A stretch of 27,985 nucleotides of DNA from Nitrososphaeria archaeon (lineage in GTDB: Archaea; Thermoproteota; Nitrososphaeria; Conexivisphaerales; UBA164). The DNA lies in NCBI GenBank assembly GCA_029775955.1, contig JARVJW010000162.1, positions 1 through 27,985 of the forward strand, read 5' to 3'. Below, one piece after another: positions 25,876-27,985 of the stretch (position 1 is its first letter; each line of letters starts with the position of its first letter). The notes under the pieces were generated by a model that saw nothing but the letters and a program-made list of their open reading frames with translations, ran no database searches and was not told the origin of the DNA. The translations under genes and the position numbers were made by a program.

Positions 25876-25887
25876 GAATATATTTAG
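25876..25887 (+). promoter_or_regulatory. TATA-like box of the winged-helix regulator gene
   Basis: atatattta at 25878-25886 is centred 25 bases before the ATG at 25907, the spacing expected for a leaderless transcript. Confidence 0.5.
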
Positions 25888-25906
25888 CTAAAAATAACAT
25901 TTATTT

Positions 25907-26185
25907 ATGTCATCGAGTGAAAAAGTTTACAGGCTGCTTAAGGCTTTAGGTAACGAGAATAGGTTAAAAATCGTTCAAGTGTTAATGGGCTCTCAACAAC
26001 CAATTCATATAGAGGGGCTTTCAAGGATTCTTGATAAGGATTATTCTGCAGTGTACAGAGATGTAGAAGCGCTTGAAAAGGCTGGAATCTTGGGAATTTA
26101 CATTGTGGGCAGGTCTCGCGTGCCTTACATAAGAAAAAAGGACGAGTTAAATAAGTTATTTGATTTAATAAACACTCTATTATGA
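25907..26185 (+). CDS. Small winged-helix (ArsR-like) transcriptional regulator
   Basis: A 92-residue DNA-binding protein. KVYRLLKALGNENRLKIVQVL is the opening of an ArsR-type winged helix. A recognition helix follows (RILDKDYSAVYRDVEALEKAG, about 39-59), then a short wing (YIVGRSRVPYIRKK). No cysteine or histidine cluster for metal sensing is visible, so this is not an obvious metal sensor. It lies 70 bases before the ECF S component on the same strand, each with its own TATA-like box. Control of that gene or of itself is possible but unproven. Confidence 0.8.
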   Translation: MSSSEKVYRLLKALGNENRLKIVQVLMGSQQPIHIEGLSRILDKDYSAVYRDVEALEKAGILGIYIVGRSRVPYIRKKDELNKLFDLINTLL

Positions 26186-26219
26186 TAAAAAACTAAAAAT
26201 AAAGATATTAATAAAATAA

Positions 26220-26232
26220 ATCTTTATATAAT
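26220..26232 (+). promoter_or_regulatory. TATA-like box of the ECF S-component gene
   Basis: ctttatata at 26222-26230 is centred about 30 bases before the ATG at 26256. The surrounding 70-base gap is very A+T-rich and shows no riboswitch-like fold. Confidence 0.5.
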
Positions 26233-26255
26233 ATTATTAAAAACAAAATGACAAT

Positions 26256-26858
26256 ATGAGAAAATCACAGTACTATACAATGTTGGCCATGTTCGCAGCA
26301 GCATCAGGTGCTATTGCAGAGATGCACATTGCATTTCCGTTTCCCTTACTTCCATTTTTGGAATTTGACCTTGCAGAAATTCCAGACACACTAGCATTTA
26401 TGATCCTTGGTCCAAAAGGGGGGTTGATATCTGCTGGGGTTCATGCTTTAATCCTTTATATAATAGGTTCGTTTACAATATTTTCCCCAGCCATGAAGCT
26501 CTTTGCTGAGCTAAGCATGTTTGCTGGTATCTATTTTGGGTTTAAAGTAGGCAATAAAAGCAGGCACAAGGATGGCATTATGGCTGGATTTGGTTCAATT
26601 TTTAGAGTTATAGTAATGTTGTTTGTTACATTAGCGCTGTACTATGTCATAATGCCTTCAATTTACCTTCCCACTGCGAAGCTTGCCATGTCAATTCTTG
26701 GCATAAGTCTGACTAGTCCCTTTGAAATTGCAATGCTGCTTGCTGGCCTGACAAGCGTTTTTAACTTACTAGCTGGGTTAATTACAATAATTATTGCTTT
26801 TGCCATAATAAAAAGCATTATAAAGATATTTCCGCAGTTGTTTCCCAAAGTTTATTAA
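26256..26858 (+). CDS. ECF transporter S component, RibU-like (riboflavin?)
   Basis: A 200-residue membrane protein, with about six hydrophobic segments, that would bind a vitamin and dock on an energising ECF module. The first part, FPFPLLPFLEFDLAEIPD followed by FMILGPKGGLISAG, is the pattern of riboflavin-type (RibU/FmnP) S components, where the FLxxDxxxxP stretch faces the ligand. Riboflavin is therefore the best guess; another vitamin is possible. No ATPase or T component is in this window, so it would rely on a shared module. The start ATG is preceded by a TATA-like box. The end overlaps the convergent PP-loop gene by four bases. Confidence 0.78.
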   Translation: MRKSQYYTMLAMFAAASGAIAEMHIAFPFPLLPFLEFDLAEIPDTLAFMILGPKGGLISAGVHALILYIIGSFTIFSPAMKLFAELSMFAGIYFGFKVGNKSRHKDGIMAGFGSIFRVIVMLFVTLALYYVIMPSIYLPTAKLAMSILGISLTSPFEIAMLLAGLTSVFNLLAGLITIIIAFAIIKSIIKIFPQLFPKVY

Positions 26859-27832
26859 AAATTAGTTATTTGATATTTTTTTGCTATCTCTCGTGATATA
26901 ACCGCAGGTATAATATTTATGTTTGTATCATTGGTATAGAGTTTAATTATAGGATCATTAACTTTATCGCTGTAGGAATATAAAATTGAAGCCGCTATGT
27001 CAGCCAGCCTTATATTTCCGTCAAGAACGCCTGTAGGGCCATTGAAATTATCTGGCACCAGCAGAGGGAACCTTTTATAATAAGATAATAACTGGTTTTC
27101 CTTTTCATTTCTGCCAGCTACGAGTTTAGTATCTTCTGATAACCTAAAATGTCTGCCCAATTTTAATAAGCTTATATCATCTATAGAATAACTCTGTTTG
27201 TGCTTAAATAAATCTTTTAGCTTAAGTGCAAATCTGCGATCAGTTAATAGGCAACCTCCAGCAGAATTTGGCCATTCCTTCAATCCAAACTTCCTTGCCA
27301 GCTCAGCTTGTTTTTTCCTACTTCGGCCTTTTATATCAAACATTTTACTTTTATCCAGAAACCCCTTTTGTTCGGGCACTGTTGGAGGCAAGATTTTGCC
27401 AGAAAGTGGTCTCAATATTAATCCCTCAAGCCCCATTTCTTTCTCAATAACCATCATAGCCTTTTTGTTCTGTGACATTGGACGCTGATCCAGAACTTCA
27501 CCGGTAACAATGAAGTCTGCACCTTCTTCGTACATAATTTCCTTTGCCTTTCTTAGCATGTACGCCCTACAATCCTTACATGGATTAATGGCAGTCCCAT
27601 ACCCAAATTTGGGCTTTTTTACCATTTCAACATAATCCATGCCTGCATTCACAGTCTTAAGTTTAAGCCCCTGATTTTCAACTAGTTCAGAAAGCAAAGT
27701 TATGTTGCTGCAGCAAGATTCATTAAATGGGGTAACTATGTGTAACGGTATGATTTCCATCCCCATATCATGGATTATTTTCATTGCTAAAATGCTATCA
27801 AGCCCACCAGAAACCAGTGCAACTGCCTTCAT
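26855..27832 (-). CDS. PP-loop ATPase, MnmA/ThiI-like tRNA sulfur-transfer family
   Basis: A 325-residue protein of the N-type ATP pyrophosphatase class that adenylates a substrate, in this family commonly a tRNA base destined for thiolation. The PP-loop SGGLDS is at 8-13. Cysteines sit at positions typical for chemistry or metal binding: Cys40-Cys41, the NPCKDC motif (Cys85, Cys88) and GGCLLTD (Cys194). The C-terminal half (200-325) lacks a domain I can name. The exact product (2-thiouridine, 4-thiouridine or another) cannot be read from the sequence. The ATG at 27832 has an attataaatt box about 29 bases upstream, suggesting a leaderless message. Confidence 0.78.
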   Translation of the reverse strand: MKAVALVSGGLDSILAMKIIHDMGMEIIPLHIVTPFNESCCSNITLLSELVENQGLKLKTVNAGMDYVEMVKKPKFGYGTAINPCKDCRAYMLRKAKEIMYEEGADFIVTGEVLDQRPMSQNKKAMMVIEKEMGLEGLILRPLSGKILPPTVPEQKGFLDKSKMFDIKGRSRKKQAELARKFGLKEWPNSAGGCLLTDRRFALKLKDLFKHKQSYSIDDISLLKLGRHFRLSEDTKLVAGRNEKENQLLSYYKRFPLLVPDNFNGPTGVLDGNIRLADIAASILYSYSDKVNDPIIKLYTNDTNINIIPAVISREIAKKYQITNF

Positions 27833-27854
27833 TATTTATGATTAGTTTACAGTG

Positions 27855-27868
27855 CAATTATAAATTAT
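27855..27868 (-). promoter_or_regulatory. TATA-like box of the PP-loop ATPase gene
   Basis: The A+T block 27857-27866 lies about 29 bases before the minus-strand ATG at 27832. Spacing matches the other leaderless promoters in the window. Confidence 0.4.
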
Positions 27869-27879
27869 ATGTAATAATT

Positions 27880-27985
27880 TTCAAATAAGAAATGGTGATG
27901 CCTTTACAAATATTGGGCAATTATATGGATTAACAGAGCGGGAAATTCCACTCTATGGTTGAGATGGAAGCTAACTTCAGTAAAA
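27880..27985 (+). other. Unassigned window edge, possible mobile-element tail
   Basis: No gene start fits. One frame reads IRNGDAFTNIGQLYG then LTEREIPLYG and a stop, which loosely resembles the tail of some TnpB-like proteins. Too short to decide. Confidence 0.2.

Noticed and set aside
1..27985. CRISPR array or defence island
   Set aside because: No regularly spaced direct repeats and no Cas-like or other defence genes apart from transposon-type TnpB remnants.

Overview
This is archaeal chromosome: Cbf5, fibrillarin, Nop5, GatDE, a proteasome beta subunit, aCPSF1/FttA, replication factor C, a UbiA-type archaeal ether-lipid enzyme and a tRNA-splicing endonuclease all appear. The A+T-rich sequence, the use of both GatDE and GatCAB, and TATA boxes 23-31 bases before many start codons fit a euryarchaeote, possibly Thermoplasmata-like. 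I cannot name a genus from the sequence alone.

Layout. Positions 1-1375 are a transposon graveyard: a decayed IS607-type element (serine recombinase plus TnpB, minus strand) abuts a fragment of a second TnpB lineage (plus strand). Next come cmk and cbf5 (plus), converging on a phosphomannomutase/phosphoglucomutase-like gene and an adenine-deaminase-like gene (minus). Positions 5440-6560 hold a decayed DDE transposase. Positions 6564-13322 form a plus-strand run: psmB, fttA, an Nre-family repair gene, gatD and gatE. A PPP phosphatase (minus) and a universal stress protein (plus) share a divergent promoter region. Positions 14671-16251 are a second graveyard with one transposase-end copy and two TnpB remnants. 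Then come endA, the UbiA-family prenyltransferase, rfcL, a HAD hydrolase and the aspS-gatC-gatA-gatB operon (plus), flpA and nop5 (minus), a small winged-helix regulator and a riboflavin-type ECF S component (plus), and a PP-loop ATPase (minus).

Function. Most genes serve RNA maturation and translation quality: pseudouridylation (Cbf5), 2'-O-methylation (fibrillarin/Nop5), tRNA splicing (EndA), transcript 3'-end formation (FttA) and two indirect amide aminoacyl-tRNA routes. GatDE makes Gln-tRNA(Gln). The operon aspS-gatCAB looks like a self-contained Asp-to-Asn transamidation unit, supported by Leu21 and Pro73 in AspRS where tRNA(Asp)-specific archaeal enzymes carry Trp and Lys.

The most unusual points are: a 255-base inverted repeat (254/255 identical by my reading) bracketing the 8.9 kb psmB-to-USP segment; an EndA in which two of the three catalytic residues appear substituted (Phe-His-Arg instead of Tyr-His-Lys); and 3' overlap of all four convergent gene pairs. 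I found no CRISPR array, tRNA or rRNA, and no clear undescribed multi-gene system.
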